Source of the DNA: Agromyces intestinalis
GTDB lineage: Bacteria > Actinomycetota > Actinomycetes > Actinomycetales > Microbacteriaceae
Length of the DNA stretch: 64,000 nucleotides
Reading direction: 5' to 3'
NCBI RefSeq assembly: GCF_008365295.1
Contig: NZ_CP043505.1
Location: 3,534,001 to 3,598,000 of the forward strand
Part shown: piece by piece, positions 12,366-20,487 of the stretch
Layout: each line of letters begins with the position of its first letter
How positions within the stretch are numbered: position 1 is the first letter of the stretch
The notes under the pieces: generated by a model
What the model saw: only the letters and a program-made list of their open reading frames with translations
What the model was told of the DNA's origin: nothing
Database searches by the model: none
Position numbers and translations under genes: made by a program

Positions 12366-13201
12366 GCCTCGACGAACGCACCGGCGTCGACGTGCCGACC
12401 CTCAGCGACCCGCCAGGGGACGGGCGGGACGATGGGCGACCGCCCCTGCGCCTCCTGTCGCGCGTCAACCCGGTGACGCGGCTCGCCGCGATCATGCTCA
12501 TGACCACGCCGCTGCTCGTCACCGTCGACTGGGTGAGCGCGGCGATCGCACTCGTGCTGCAGCTCGTGCTCTTCATCGCGGCGGGCCTGTCGCCGTCGTC
12601 GATCGTGAAGCGGGTGTGGCCGATTCTCGTGGCCGCGCCGATCGCCGGCATCAGCATGCTGCTCTACGGCCGGCCGTCGGGCACGGTCTACGTCGACTTC
12701 GGCCTCATCCGCATCACCGACGGGTCGATCGAACTCGCGATCGCGATCACGGTGCGAGTGCTCGCCGTCGGGCTTCCGGCCGTACTGCTGTTCATCGACG
12801 TCGACCCGACAGCCCTTGCCGACGGGCTCGCCCAGGTGTGGCATCTGCCGAGCCGGTTCGTGCTCGGCGCGCTCGCGGGAGCGCGACTCGTCGGTCTGTT
12901 CCTCGAGGATTGGCGGGCGATGGCGCTGTCGCGGCGCGCCCGCGGAATCGGCGACCACGGCGTGCTGCGTCGGTTCGCCACCATGGCGTTCGCGCTGCTG
13001 GTGCTCGCCATCCGTCGCGGTTCGAAGCTCGCGACGGCGATGGAGGCGCGCGGATTCGGCGCCGATCTCCCGCGTACCTGGGCGCGCGACTCGCGGGTCG
13101 GCGCCGCCGACTGGCTGCTCATCGCGATCGCGGTCGCGGTCGCGGTCATCGCGCTGGCCGGGGCGGTCGTGGCCGGTACGTTCCACCCGGTGTGGGCGTG
13201 A
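12362..13201 (+). CDS. ykoC: ECF transporter T component, YkoC type
   Basis: A 279-residue transmembrane coupling subunit. After a hydrophilic N-terminal leader of about 35 residues come four to five hydrophobic helices and the T-component coupling-helix region with its two short Ala-Arg motifs (GALAGARLVG and ALSRRARGIG, near residues 172-200), which docks the ATPases. A C-terminal helix ends the chain. It starts within the ykoD stop (ATGA) and its own TGA overlaps the GTG of the next gene. Confidence 0.9.
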   Translation: MSLDERTGVDVPTLSDPPGDGRDDGRPPLRLLSRVNPVTRLAAIMLMTTPLLVTVDWVSAAIALVLQLVLFIAAGLSPSSIVKRVWPILVAAPIAGISMLLYGRPSGTVYVDFGLIRITDGSIELAIAITVRVLAVGLPAVLLFIDVDPTALADGLAQVWHLPSRFVLGALAGARLVGLFLEDWRAMALSRRARGIGDHGVLRRFATMAFALLVLAIRRGSKLATAMEARGFGADLPRTWARDSRVGAADWLLIAIAVAVAVIALAGAVVAGTFHPVWA

Positions 13202-13788
13202 GCGGTCGCGGGGCGGGCCACGCGACCGCGTCGGGCAGGCCCGCGGGTATCGAGGTGCGCAGCGCGGTCGAGCGGGCAGTCAGAGATGCGGATGCCTCGG
13301 TGATCGCGATCGACGGACCGAGCGGTGTCGGCAAGTCATCACTGGCAACTGCCCTTGCTGCCGCGTGGCCCGCGCCCACCCGGGTGCTGCGGCTCGACGA
13401 CATCTACCCGGGGTGGCATGGGCTCGATCGCGGTGCGCGCGCGGCGAAGGTCGGCGTGTTCGATCCGCTCGCGGCCGGGCGGGTCGGGCACCGGCCGGTC
13501 TGGGACTGGACGACCTCGCGCAGCGGCGGGTCCGTCGCCGAGCGCCCACGGCGCGGGCGCACGATCGTGGAGGGCTGCGGTGCGTTCGCCGCCGTCGCGG
13601 GGCGACGCGACGGCGTGGTGCGGATCTGGCTGGAGGCGCCCGACGACGTGCGGCGCGACCGCGCGCTGCGGCGCGACGCCGGCGGATTCGATCCCTACTG
13701 GCCGATGTGGGACGCCCAGTGGCGCCGATACGCCGCCCGCCGCCCGCGTGCCGCCGCCGACCTCATCGTGCGGATCGTCGGGGAGTGA
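13198..13788 (+). CDS. P-loop kinase (uridine-kinase-like) in the thiamine-transport operon
   Basis: A 196-residue P-loop protein with Walker A GPSGVGKS at residues 40-47, a DDIYPGWHGL motif resembling the substrate region of uridine-kinase-like proteins, and TIVEGCGAF as the Walker-B-like strand. Relatives in actinobacteria are usually labelled nucleoside/nucleotide kinase or AAA protein without proof. The GTG start overlaps the ykoC stop in GTGA, so it is produced under TPP-riboswitch control. That suggests, as inference only, that it may phosphorylate an imported thiamine precursor. A later start is possible because the first 30 residues are not conserved-looking. Confidence 0.75.
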   Translation: MSGRGAGHATASGRPAGIEVRSAVERAVRDADASVIAIDGPSGVGKSSLATALAAAWPAPTRVLRLDDIYPGWHGLDRGARAAKVGVFDPLAAGRVGHRPVWDWTTSRSGGSVAERPRRGRTIVEGCGAFAAVAGRRDGVVRIWLEAPDDVRRDRALRRDAGGFDPYWPMWDAQWRRYAARRPRAAADLIVRIVGE

Positions 13789-13846
13789 GCCGCGACTCGC
13801 GCCGGCGGACGGTGCATGATGACGGCCTGCGGCGTAGCGTAGCGAC

Positions 13847-14107
13847 ATGAGTGATGCGCAAGCCGGTGGACAGTACGTCGCCGAGTTCATCGACGGACCG
13901 CTCGAAGGCGATTTCGAGCGGCGGGCCCTGGTCGGCGGCAAACCCGAGAAGCGCGTGGGCATGGTCGCCGCGGTCGACGGCCTCGAATCGCTGTTCTGGT
14001 ACGACGCGGTCGACGAGCGCACGGTCGGCAGCGAACTGCGCGTCCGGTTCCGCTTCGACGCCGATGACTCCGACCCCGTCGAGTTCGACGAGGACGACAA
14101 CGACTGA
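13847..14107 (+). CDS. Small acidic hypothetical protein
   Basis: An 86-residue acidic protein that I do not recognise by function. It has a conserved-looking core (YVAEFIDGPLEGDFERR and LFWYDAVDERTVGSELRVRFRFD) and a very acidic tail, DDSDPVEFDEDDND. No signal peptide or membrane segment. It stands alone, convergent with the downstream minus-strand gene. Codon use is normal for the window, supporting a real gene. Confidence 0.65.
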   Translation: MSDAQAGGQYVAEFIDGPLEGDFERRALVGGKPEKRVGMVAAVDGLESLFWYDAVDERTVGSELRVRFRFDADDSDPVEFDEDDND

Positions 14108-14190
14108 CCCGAACCGGATGCCTCGCGGCAGCCGCCGTGGCACCCCGAGGCGTCGCCGCGCCTGGTTCTGCTCGGTCGTGACCCTGCGCG

Positions 14191-15444
14191 TCAGTCCTGA
14201 TTCGCGGCGAACGCACCGATGATCGCGAACGGGTTCGCGAGCCGCCAGAGCGGGCCGGGGTCGTCGATGTCGGCCGACAAACGCAAGGGCGACCCCACTT
14301 CGCCGTCGCCGGTCGGCACGCTGACGCGCCCGATGTCGCGGCTCGAGCTCGCAGTCGTGAACGCCTCGACGGTGACCTTCGCCTTGCCCGTCGCGCCCGT
14401 CCATCCCGTCCCCGCTCGCGTGGTCGATGCGACGAGATCCGCGCGATCGCCCCACGCGGTGCTCACCGACCCGTACGAGGTGCCGGCGGTGATGAGCTCG
14501 ATCGGGGCGGCAGCGGCCGAGGCCGCCTCGACGACGGCCGCGACGGCCGGGTCGAGCGTCTCGTAGTCGGGGATGAGCAGCATCGCGCCGACCAGCCGGC
14601 TCGATCCGTCGGATGCCTCGTCGGCGACCTCGGTCGTGAACAGGAACGTGAGCGCCGCCGGGTCGGTGTAGCTGCGAGTGATGGCGCGGACGCCCTGGTC
14701 GTCGAGGCGCGCGACGACGTCGGGCACCTTGCGGGCCGTGCTGGGCAGGGTCGCGGAGCCGTCGAGCAGGCTGCCGAGCGACGGAGATGCCATCGCCATC
14801 GCCGCGAGGCGGGTGAGCTCGGTCGCGTTGCCGATGTTGTCGCCCGAGAGGCCGGTCGCGTCGGCGACCCGCGTGGCGGTGAACTCGTGATCGTCGAGCC
14901 AGGCGTTGGCGGCCGTCACGTACTTCTCGACGCTGCCGAACGCCCAGCGGGCGAGGGTGTCGGCGTGGTTGTTGCTCGACGCGAAGAGCACCGCGCGCAC
15001 CACGTCGCGTTCGGTCCAGGTCTCGCCGGGGGAGACCTGCAGGGTGCGCGCGTCTTCCTTCTGATAGTTCAGGTAGTCGGTGTAATCGGCGGGCTTGATG
15101 GTCACGCCGGGCCCGTCTTCGTCGGGAGGCAGCGGCAGCGAATCGAGGGTGACGAGCAGGGTCACGAGCTTGGCGGCGCCGCCGATCGGCACGGCGTCGT
15201 CGCCGCCCGACTGCGCGACCACGGCCGCCTCGCCGTCAGCACCGACGACGGCGACCGCGCTCTGACCGTCGGCGGGCAGCGGAATCTCGGCGCCGGCGGG
15301 AGGCGTGACATCCGTCGCCTTCGCGGTGCTGACCGCCGCGGCCGGAAGCGGGCCCAACAGCATCGCCGGACCGTACACCCCGATGCCCAGGATCGCGACC
15401 GCACCGACGATGATGCCGACGATGCGGCCGGGACTGAGACTCAT
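14191..15444 (-). CDS. Penicillin-binding-protein-like (DacC family) probable pseudoenzyme
   Basis: A 417-residue protein with an N-terminal membrane anchor (about residues 8-32) followed by a D-alanyl-D-alanine carboxypeptidase-like domain. The fold markers are clear: the SSNNHAD block (S156-S157-N158, the SxN motif) followed by TLARWAFGS. The active site is degraded. The SxxK motif reads G89-A-A-K92, so the acylated serine is glycine. The KTG triad position reads T256-R257-S258 in GVRAITRSYTDPA. It should not hydrolyse peptides or acylate with beta-lactam. A structural or regulatory wall role outside the membrane is inferred. The gene is otherwise intact. Confidence 0.8.
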   Translation of the reverse strand: MSLSPGRIVGIIVGAVAILGIGVYGPAMLLGPLPAAAVSTAKATDVTPPAGAEIPLPADGQSAVAVVGADGEAAVVAQSGGDDAVPIGGAAKLVTLLVTLDSLPLPPDEDGPGVTIKPADYTDYLNYQKEDARTLQVSPGETWTERDVVRAVLFASSNNHADTLARWAFGSVEKYVTAANAWLDDHEFTATRVADATGLSGDNIGNATELTRLAAMAMASPSLGSLLDGSATLPSTARKVPDVVARLDDQGVRAITRSYTDPAALTFLFTTEVADEASDGSSRLVGAMLLIPDYETLDPAVAAVVEAASAAAAPIELITAGTSYGSVSTAWGDRADLVASTTRAGTGWTGATGKAKVTVEAFTTASSSRDIGRVSVPTGDGEVGSPLRLSADIDDPGPLWRLANPFAIIGAFAANQD

Positions 15445-15487
15445 GCAGACAGGTTAACCCGGCGCAACGGCTGCACCCGACGCCACG

Positions 15488-15835
15488 TCACGCCCAGCCC
15501 AGTTCGTGCAGCCGGTCGTCGTCGATGCCGTAGTAGTGCGCGATCTCGTGCACGAGCGTGACGTGGATCTCGTCGCGCAACTCGTCTTCGTCGGCGCAGA
15601 TCGCGAGCAGCGGCTCGCGGTACAGGATGATGCGGTCGGGCATCTCGCCGAACCCGTACCGATCGCGCTCGGTGAGGGCGGTGCCGTCGTAGAGGCCGAG
15701 CAGGTCGAGCGATCCGTCTTCGGGGCGGTCCTCGACCACGAACACCACGTTGTCGAGTCCGTCGACCATGTCGTCGGGAAGCTGGTCGAGCTCGTCGACG
15801 ACGATCGCCTCGAAGGCCTCAGGGTCGAGATCCAC
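15488..15835 (-). CDS. Zincin-like metallopeptidase family protein
   Basis: A 115-residue minimal zincin. The metal motif HEIAH (H96, E97, H100) lies in LVHEIAHYYGIDDDRLHELGW, and the distal D105 may complete the site. It resembles the small metallopeptidase family (Pfam 06262 type) widespread in actinobacteria, whose substrate is unknown. No signal peptide, so probably cytoplasmic. It lies downstream of tRNA-His, separated by a hairpin. Confidence 0.85.
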   Translation of the reverse strand: MDLDPEAFEAIVVDELDQLPDDMVDGLDNVVFVVEDRPEDGSLDLLGLYDGTALTERDRYGFGEMPDRIILYREPLLAICADEDELRDEIHVTLVHEIAHYYGIDDDRLHELGWA

Positions 15836-15869
15836 GAACTGCTCCGTTCACGTGGTGGGAAAACGCGGA

Positions 15870-15896
15870 ACGGCCGGCGACTCGCCGGCCGTTCTC
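15870..15896. terminator. Hairpin terminator downstream of tRNA-His
   Basis: Arms GAACGGCCGGCGA (15870-15882) and TCGCCGGCCGTTC (15884-15896) are complementary over 13 bases with a one-base spacer, so the inner pairs open to form a small loop. It lies seven bases after the encoded 3' end of the leftward tRNA-His. Confidence 0.75.
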
Positions 15897-15902
15897 ACGG
15901 AG

Positions 15903-15979
15903 TGGGGTGAGTAACGGGGCTTGAACCCGCGACCTCCTGGACCACAACCAGGCGCTCTACCAACTGAGCTATACCCACC
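15903..15979 (-). tRNA. tRNA-His (GTG)
   Basis: Cloverleaf on the minus strand with acceptor GTGGGTA/TACTCAC (one G-T pair), D-arm AGCTCAGTTGGTAGAGC and anticodon arm CCTGG-TTGTGGT-CCAGG, giving anticodon GTG, and T-arm GCGGGTTCAAGCCCCG. The base before the acceptor is G, matching the extra G-1 of tRNA-His opposite C73. A 3' CCA is encoded. Confidence 0.95.
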
Positions 15980-16020
15980 ATGCGTCATGACCGCGCGGCG
16001 ATCATGGCAACTCAACGAGC

Positions 16021-16644
16021 TTACACCACCTTGGCTGCGAACTCGTTCACGACGTCGGCGGCGATCGCCTGCACTTCGGGCGTCGTGGGGCCTGGATCGG
16101 CGACGAACGCGGCGCGTCGGTAGTACTGCAGTTCGCGGATGGATTCGAGGATGTCGGCGAGGGCCCGGTGGCCGCCGTTCTTGGCGGGCGCGTTGATGTA
16201 GACCCGCGGGAACCAGCGCTTGGCGAGCTCTTTGATGGAGGACACGTCGACGTTGCGGTAGTGCAAGTGGCCGTCGAGTCGCGGCATGTACTTCGCGAGG
16301 AATGCTCGGTCGGTGCCGATCGAATTGCCGGCGAGCGGTGCCCGCTGGCTCTCGGGGATATGCCGCAGCACGTACTCGAGCACCTGGTACTCGGCATCGG
16401 CGACGCTGACGCCGTCGGGGATCTCGTGGATGAGGCCCGAATCGGTGTGCATCTGGCGGACGAAGTCGTTCATCGACTCGAGCGCGCTGGCACCCGGCTT
16501 GATGACGATGTTGAGCCCCTCGTCGACGGGCCTGAGGTCGTAGTCGGTGATGATCACCGCGATCTCGACGAGTTCGTCGACCTCGAGGTCGAGGCCCGTC
16601 ATCTCGCAGTCGATCCAGACGAGTCGATCCGCAGCACCTGCCAT
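16021..16644 (-). CDS. orn: Oligoribonuclease
   Basis: A 3'-5' exoribonuclease of the DEDD family that degrades di- to pentaribonucleotides, including pGpG. D12 and E14 in [10 protein letters not shown] begin the metal site, and the GGHRALADI motif near residues 156-164 supplies the later His/Asp. Length 207 residues. The start is ATG 16644 ([17 protein letters not shown]); the frame remains open ten codons further, but the family N-terminus begins here. It lies between tRNA-Arg and tRNA-His on the same strand. Confidence 0.95.
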   Translation of the reverse strand: MAGAADRLVWIDCEMTGLDLEVDELVEIAVIITDYDLRPVDEGLNIVIKPGASALESMNDFVRQMHTDSGLIHEIPDGVSVADAEYQVLEYVLRHIPESQRAPLAGNSIGTDRAFLAKYMPRLDGHLHYRNVDVSSIKELAKRWFPRVYINAPAKNGGHRALADILESIRELQYYRRAAFVADPGPTTPEVQAIAADVVNEFAAKVV

Positions 16645-16694
16645 GCGGGCGATTCTACCGGCCGCTTCCGACACCGCTGTTCTGCGCCGTTCGG

Positions 16695-16767
16695 TGCCCC
16701 CGGCAGGAATCGAACCTGCGACCGACAGATTAGAAGGCTGCTGCTCTATCCGCTGAGCTACGGGGGC
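16695..16767 (-). tRNA. tRNA-Arg (TCT)
   Basis: Minus-strand cloverleaf with acceptor GCCCCCG/CGGGGGC, D-arm AGCTCAGCGGATAGAGC, anticodon loop CTTCTAA giving TCT, and T-arm GCAGGTTCGATTCCTGC. Discriminator A; no CCA encoded. The pair at the base of the anticodon loop is a C-T mismatch. Confidence 0.93.
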
Positions 16768-16779
16768 CGACCCGGACAG

Positions 16780-17172
16780 CTTACCGAACCCGCCCGGATG
16801 CGCCCGCGAAACCGGCCCGCCGTCCCGGATCCGTGGGGCGGCGGCGATTCAGCCCCTCGGTCGGCACGGGTGGAAACGGCTCGAGACGCGGCGCGGCATC
16901 CGGTTCGCCCTCGCCCGCCCTCCGGCGGACGCGCACCGCGAGCGCGACGAGCGGGAAGTCGAGCACCGCGCACTCGCCGGCTCCGACGAGCGCGGTTGCC
17001 GTGGCCGAGTCGAGTTCGCCGTGCCCGACTCGAGTTCGCCGCGCTCGACGCTGATCGCGGTGACCGCGACGACGATCGGCAGGCCGGTCGCGCCGGTCAT
17101 GACGAAGAACGCGGGCACGAGCGCGCTGTAGCCGACCGCCTCGAGCTTCGTCTCGATCACTGCGACGTCGTG
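16780..17172 (-). pseudogene. Remnant of a cation:proton antiporter (C-terminal part, frameshifted)
   Basis: Between tRNA-Arg and nadE, two minus-strand frames together resemble the C-terminal helices of a CPA2-type sodium/proton antiporter. The upstream frame reads [19 protein letters not shown] then [16 protein letters not shown]. The downstream frame continues [20 protein letters not shown] then [19 protein letters not shown]. The switch coincides with an imperfect 20-bp tandem duplication (plus-strand about 17006-17045) that shifts the frame. The N-terminal two thirds are absent. No promoter or start is identified. It is almost certainly decayed. Confidence 0.65.
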
Positions 17173-17244
17173 TTCTGGCGCCCGCGAAGCGTGTCGGCGG
17201 CAGCGCGTAGCGCCCGCGAAACATCCGCGCAGTATCGTCGAGCC

Positions 17245-18075
17245 ATGCACGACCTTCAGGAACGCATCATCCGAGAGCTCGACGTCCACCCGAACATCGA
17301 CCCGGCGGGCGAGGTGCGCCGCCGCGTCGACTTCCTGAAGCGCTACGCGCTCGCGTCGGATGCTGCGGGCTTCGTGCTCGGCATCAGCGGCGGGCAGGAC
17401 TCGACGCTGGCGGGGCGGCTGTGCGCGCTCGCGACGGCCGAACTCGTCGCCGAGGGGCGCGCGACCCGATTCGTCGCGGTGCGGCTTCCGTACCGCGTGC
17501 AGCGCGACGAGGAGGATGCGCAGCTGGCGCTCGGCTTCATCGAGCCACCCGAGACCGTCACGTTCGACATCGCCGGCGGGGTCGACGGCATCGTCGCCGA
17601 CTATCTCGCCGCACTGGGCGAGCCGCTGAGCGACTTCGGCAAGGGCAACGTCAAGGCCCGGCTGCGCATGGTCGCACAGTACGCCATCGCGGGCGAGGGT
17701 CGGCTGCTGGTGGTCGGCACCGACCACGCCGCCGAGGCGGTGACGGGGTTCTTCACGAAGTTCGGCGACGGCGGCGTCGACGTGATCCCGCTGTCGGGGC
17801 TCACGAAGCGGCAGGGGCGTGCGCTGCTCGAGCATCTGGGCGCCCCCGAGCGCCTGTACTTGAAGACCCCGACCGCCGATCTGCTCGACGAGGAGCCGGG
17901 GCAGTCGGATGAGGCGAACCTCGGCCTGTCGTACCGCGACATCGACACCTACCTCGAGGGCGGGCAGATCGACGCCGAGGTTGCTCGCCGCATCGAGCAG
18001 CGGTACCTGCAGACGCAGCACAAGCGCGCGACGCCGGTCGGCCCGGCCGAGACGTGGTGGCAGCCCGAGGAGTGA
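17245..18075 (+). CDS. nadE: Ammonia-dependent NAD synthetase
   Basis: Converts nicotinate adenine dinucleotide to NAD with ATP and ammonia. The PP-loop motif SGGQDST appears near residues 50-56 in [15 protein letters not shown], with the family's [10 protein letters not shown] and [20 protein letters not shown] blocks after it. At 276 residues with no glutaminase domain, it is the NH3-dependent form. ATG 17245 is chosen; the long open frame upstream runs antisense through the antiporter remnant and orn and is not NadE-like. It is convergent with the next minus-strand gene, 9 bases away. Confidence 0.95.
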   Translation: MHDLQERIIRELDVHPNIDPAGEVRRRVDFLKRYALASDAAGFVLGISGGQDSTLAGRLCALATAELVAEGRATRFVAVRLPYRVQRDEEDAQLALGFIEPPETVTFDIAGGVDGIVADYLAALGEPLSDFGKGNVKARLRMVAQYAIAGEGRLLVVGTDHAAEAVTGFFTKFGDGGVDVIPLSGLTKRQGRALLEHLGAPERLYLKTPTADLLDEEPGQSDEANLGLSYRDIDTYLEGGQIDAEVARRIEQRYLQTQHKRATPVGPAETWWQPEE

Positions 18076-18084
18076 ACGGCGTCG

Positions 18085-18741
18085 TCAGTCGGCGCGGACG
18101 ACGGGCAGCGGGTTGGTCGAGCTGGTCGGGGCCGACTGCTCGCCTGCGGGCGTCTCGGCGAGCACCGCGGTGTCGCTGTAGCGCTCGTGATGCTGTTCGG
18201 CGACCCAGGAGTCTTGCTCGTCGAGGAGCACCTGCTCGGGTTCGGGTCGCTGGCTGCGCCAGTGGGCGAGGTCGTCCTGGAAGCGACGGCGCGCGCGATT
18301 GGGGCGGCGCTCCCAGTCGATGAGACGGTCGCGGAACTCGGCGACAGCGGGGTCGAGCTGGTAGCCGAACGTCGCCGACGCGCGCTTGAGCTCGTGCAGT
18401 TGGTGCGCGGCCCAGTTCGCCGCGACCGCGGCCCCCCGGATCGGCAGCAGGCGCACGAGGATGTCGGCCTGACCGACGGCTCGGTCGGCGAGCACCTGCT
18501 CTTGCGGGGTCAGCGAGTTCCACACCGACGCCTCGGTAGCGGCATCGACGAGGGCCTGCACGGCCGCGGTCTTCTGCTCGCGGTCGCGTTGCGCCACGAG
18601 TCGGCGAGTCGATGCGCTCGCGATCCATGCCGCGAGCAGCCCCGACAGGATCACCGCGAGGAACAGCACCCCGGCGGCGAACAGCGTCGGACGGGCGCCG
18701 GGCGACGCGAGCCAGTCGACGAAATCGTTCCACCACTCCAT
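18085..18741 (-). CDS. Membrane-anchored hypothetical protein
   Basis: A 218-residue protein, function not recognised. One strong transmembrane helix (about residues 19-42) is followed by a charged, largely helical cytoplasmic region (RDREQKTAAVQALVDAA and onward) and a disordered Glu/Gln/Ser-rich tail ending LPVVRAD. The topology resembles small envelope-associated proteins of Microbacteriaceae. Confidence 0.65.
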   Translation of the reverse strand: MEWWNDFVDWLASPGARPTLFAAGVLFLAVILSGLLAAWIASASTRRLVAQRDREQKTAAVQALVDAATEASVWNSLTPQEQVLADRAVGQADILVRLLPIRGAAVAANWAAHQLHELKRASATFGYQLDPAVAEFRDRLIDWERRPNRARRRFQDDLAHWRSQRPEPEQVLLDEQDSWVAEQHHERYSDTAVLAETPAGEQSAPTSSTNPLPVVRAD

Positions 18742-18826
18742 GCGCGCAGGCTATCGGCCGAGACGCGAACGCGTCGTGAGCGCGGTCGGCGTGGCCGAAG
18801 TCGCCGCAGGCGTCGCGCGCGTCAGG

Positions 18827-19081
18827 TCAGCGGAAGACCTCGGCGGCATCGCGCGAACTGCGGAACTCGCCGACCGGCATCGTGCGCGCGGTGCCCGCCA
18901 CCAACCGTCGCGCGACGAACCGCTCGTCGTCGCCGACCTCGGCGCGCCGCTCGATGTGGCCGAGCACGGCGCCCGTCGCCGACGCCACCCGCCACAGGCC
19001 GGGTGCGGCCGCCGCGAAGCTCAGGCCGGGTACGGCGACCGGGAACGGCTCGCGCTGACGCGCGAATGCGGTCGTGGTCAT
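18827..19081 (-). CDS. Small hypothetical protein
   Basis: An 84-residue protein of unknown function. The core looks like a short beta-rich domain: LWRVASATGAVLGHIERR, then FVARRLVAG and MPVGEFRSSRDAAEVFR. Similar short proteins recur in Microbacteriaceae. No signal, helix-turn-helix or metal motif is seen. It sits alone between leftward genes. Confidence 0.55.
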   Translation of the reverse strand: MTTTAFARQREPFPVAVPGLSFAAAAPGLWRVASATGAVLGHIERRAEVGDDERFVARRLVAGTARTMPVGEFRSSRDAAEVFR

Positions 19082-19181
19082 GGATCGCTCCTCTCGTCGT
19101 GCAGCCGGCCCTGCGTCCTGCTTCGAACGCTAGGGCCGACCACCGACATCGAGGTGCACGTGCGCCGTCGGGAACGCGGCG

Positions 19182-20189
19182 TCAGCCGAGCGCGGTGCCG
19201 TGCGCCGCGTACGGTTCGATCAGTTCGATCTCGGCAGGCGTCAGCGGCGAGGCATCCAGTGCTGCGATGTTCTGCTCGAGCTGGGCGACGCTCGACGCGC
19301 CGACCAGCGCGCTGACGATCGTCGGCTCGCGCAGCACCCAGCTGATCGCGAGCTGCGCGATCGTCTGGCCGCGCTCCTTCGCGATCGCGTCGAGGGCGCG
19401 CACGCGCTCGAGGTACTCGGCGCTGATCTTCTCGGGCGAGAGGAACCGGCTGGTCGCCGCGCGGGAGTCCGCGGGCACCTGGCCCGACAGATAGCGGTCG
19501 GTCAGCAGCCCCTGCGCGAGCGGCGAGAACACGATCGCCGCCGAGCCGATCTCGCCGAGCACGTCGAACAGGCCGTCTTCGATGTGCCGGTCGAACATCG
19601 AGTACCGCGGCTGGTGGATGGTGAGCGGGATTCCGTGCTCGGCGAGTGCCTCGGACGCCTTCAAGGTCTGCTCGGGCGAGTAGTTCGAGACGCCGACGTA
19701 CAGGGCCTTGCCCTGCTTGACCGCGCTCGCGAGCGCGCCCATCGTCTCTTCGATGGGGGTCTCGGGGTCGGGTCGGTGCGAGTAGAACACGTCGACGTAG
19801 TCGAGCCCTAGCCGCGACAAGCTCTGATCGAGCGAGGAGAGCAGGTACTTGCGCGACCCGAAGTCGCCGTACGGGCCGGGCCACATCTCGTATCCCGCCT
19901 TCGACGAGACGATGAGCTCGTCGCGGTACGGCTTGAGGTCGGTCGAGAGGATGCGGCCGAAGTTCTCTTCGGCGCTGCCGGCGGGCGGCCCGTAGTTGTT
20001 CGCGAGGTCGAAGTGCGTGACGCCGAGGTCGAAAGCGCGACGCACGATGGCGCGCTGGGTGTCGAGCGGTCGGTCGTGACCGAAGTTGTGCCAGAGGCCG
20101 AGCGAGATCGCGGGAAGCTTCAGGCCGCTGCGGCCGACGCGTCGATAGGGCATGCGGTCGTAGCGATCGGGGGAGGCGAGGTAGGTCAT
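19182..20189 (-). CDS. Aldo/keto reductase (YghZ/MgrA-like)
   Basis: A 335-residue NADPH-dependent aldo/keto reductase of the group including E. coli YghZ, an L-glyceraldehyde 3-phosphate reductase that detoxifies reactive aldehydes. The tetrad is present: D61, Y66 (HFDLANNYGPP), K97 (VSSKAGYEMWPGPYG) and H138 (FYSHRPDP). ATG 20189 (MTYLASPDRYDRMPYRRVG) gives the normal N-terminus. An upstream in-frame extension would translate the 17-bp tandem repeat and is rejected. Confidence 0.9.
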   Translation of the reverse strand: MTYLASPDRYDRMPYRRVGRSGLKLPAISLGLWHNFGHDRPLDTQRAIVRRAFDLGVTHFDLANNYGPPAGSAEENFGRILSTDLKPYRDELIVSSKAGYEMWPGPYGDFGSRKYLLSSLDQSLSRLGLDYVDVFYSHRPDPETPIEETMGALASAVKQGKALYVGVSNYSPEQTLKASEALAEHGIPLTIHQPRYSMFDRHIEDGLFDVLGEIGSAAIVFSPLAQGLLTDRYLSGQVPADSRAATSRFLSPEKISAEYLERVRALDAIAKERGQTIAQLAISWVLREPTIVSALVGASSVAQLEQNIAALDASPLTPAEIELIEPYAAHGTALG

Positions 20190-20235
20190 GCGGGCCAGCC
20201 TACGGCCGGCCCGCGACACGTGGCGTCGCGGCGGC

Positions 20236-20320
20236 GCGACTCCTCCTCGACCGCGACTCCTCCTCGACCGCGACTCCTCCTCGACCGCGACTCCTCCTCG
20301 ACCGCGACTCCTCCTCGACA
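20236..20320. repeat. Five tandem copies of a 17-bp unit
   Basis: The unit GCGACTCCTCCTCGACC is repeated five times head to tail without spacers, starting at 20236, 20253, 20270, 20287 and 20304. Only the last base of the fifth copy differs (A for C). It lies in the promoter region between the divergently read aldo/keto reductase and ssb genes, so copy number could affect either. The 17-bp period is not a multiple of three and the repeat is not coding. Confidence 0.95.
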
Positions 20321-20487
20321 GGGTGCATTCGGGGTGCGATCGCCCACAGTCCGGCTTCGCGACGGGCCGGATGCCGCGGCCTTCGGCCAGGCTCTCAGCA
20401 CGCGGCATCCGGGGCGATCACCGGCACGAGCGCTCCGGATGCCGCGAGCCGCCGATCCCGGCGGCGCCGAGAGCTGAGGAGCATCAT

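Noticed and set aside
20236-20320. The tandem repeat as a CRISPR array
   Set aside because: Units are 17 bp and directly abutting with no unique spacers, and no cas genes are nearby.
20190-20408. N-terminal extension of the aldo/keto reductase through the tandem repeat
   Set aside because: It would add 73 residues of Arg/Gly/Glu repeats absent from the family. The ATG at 20189 starts exactly where the family begins.
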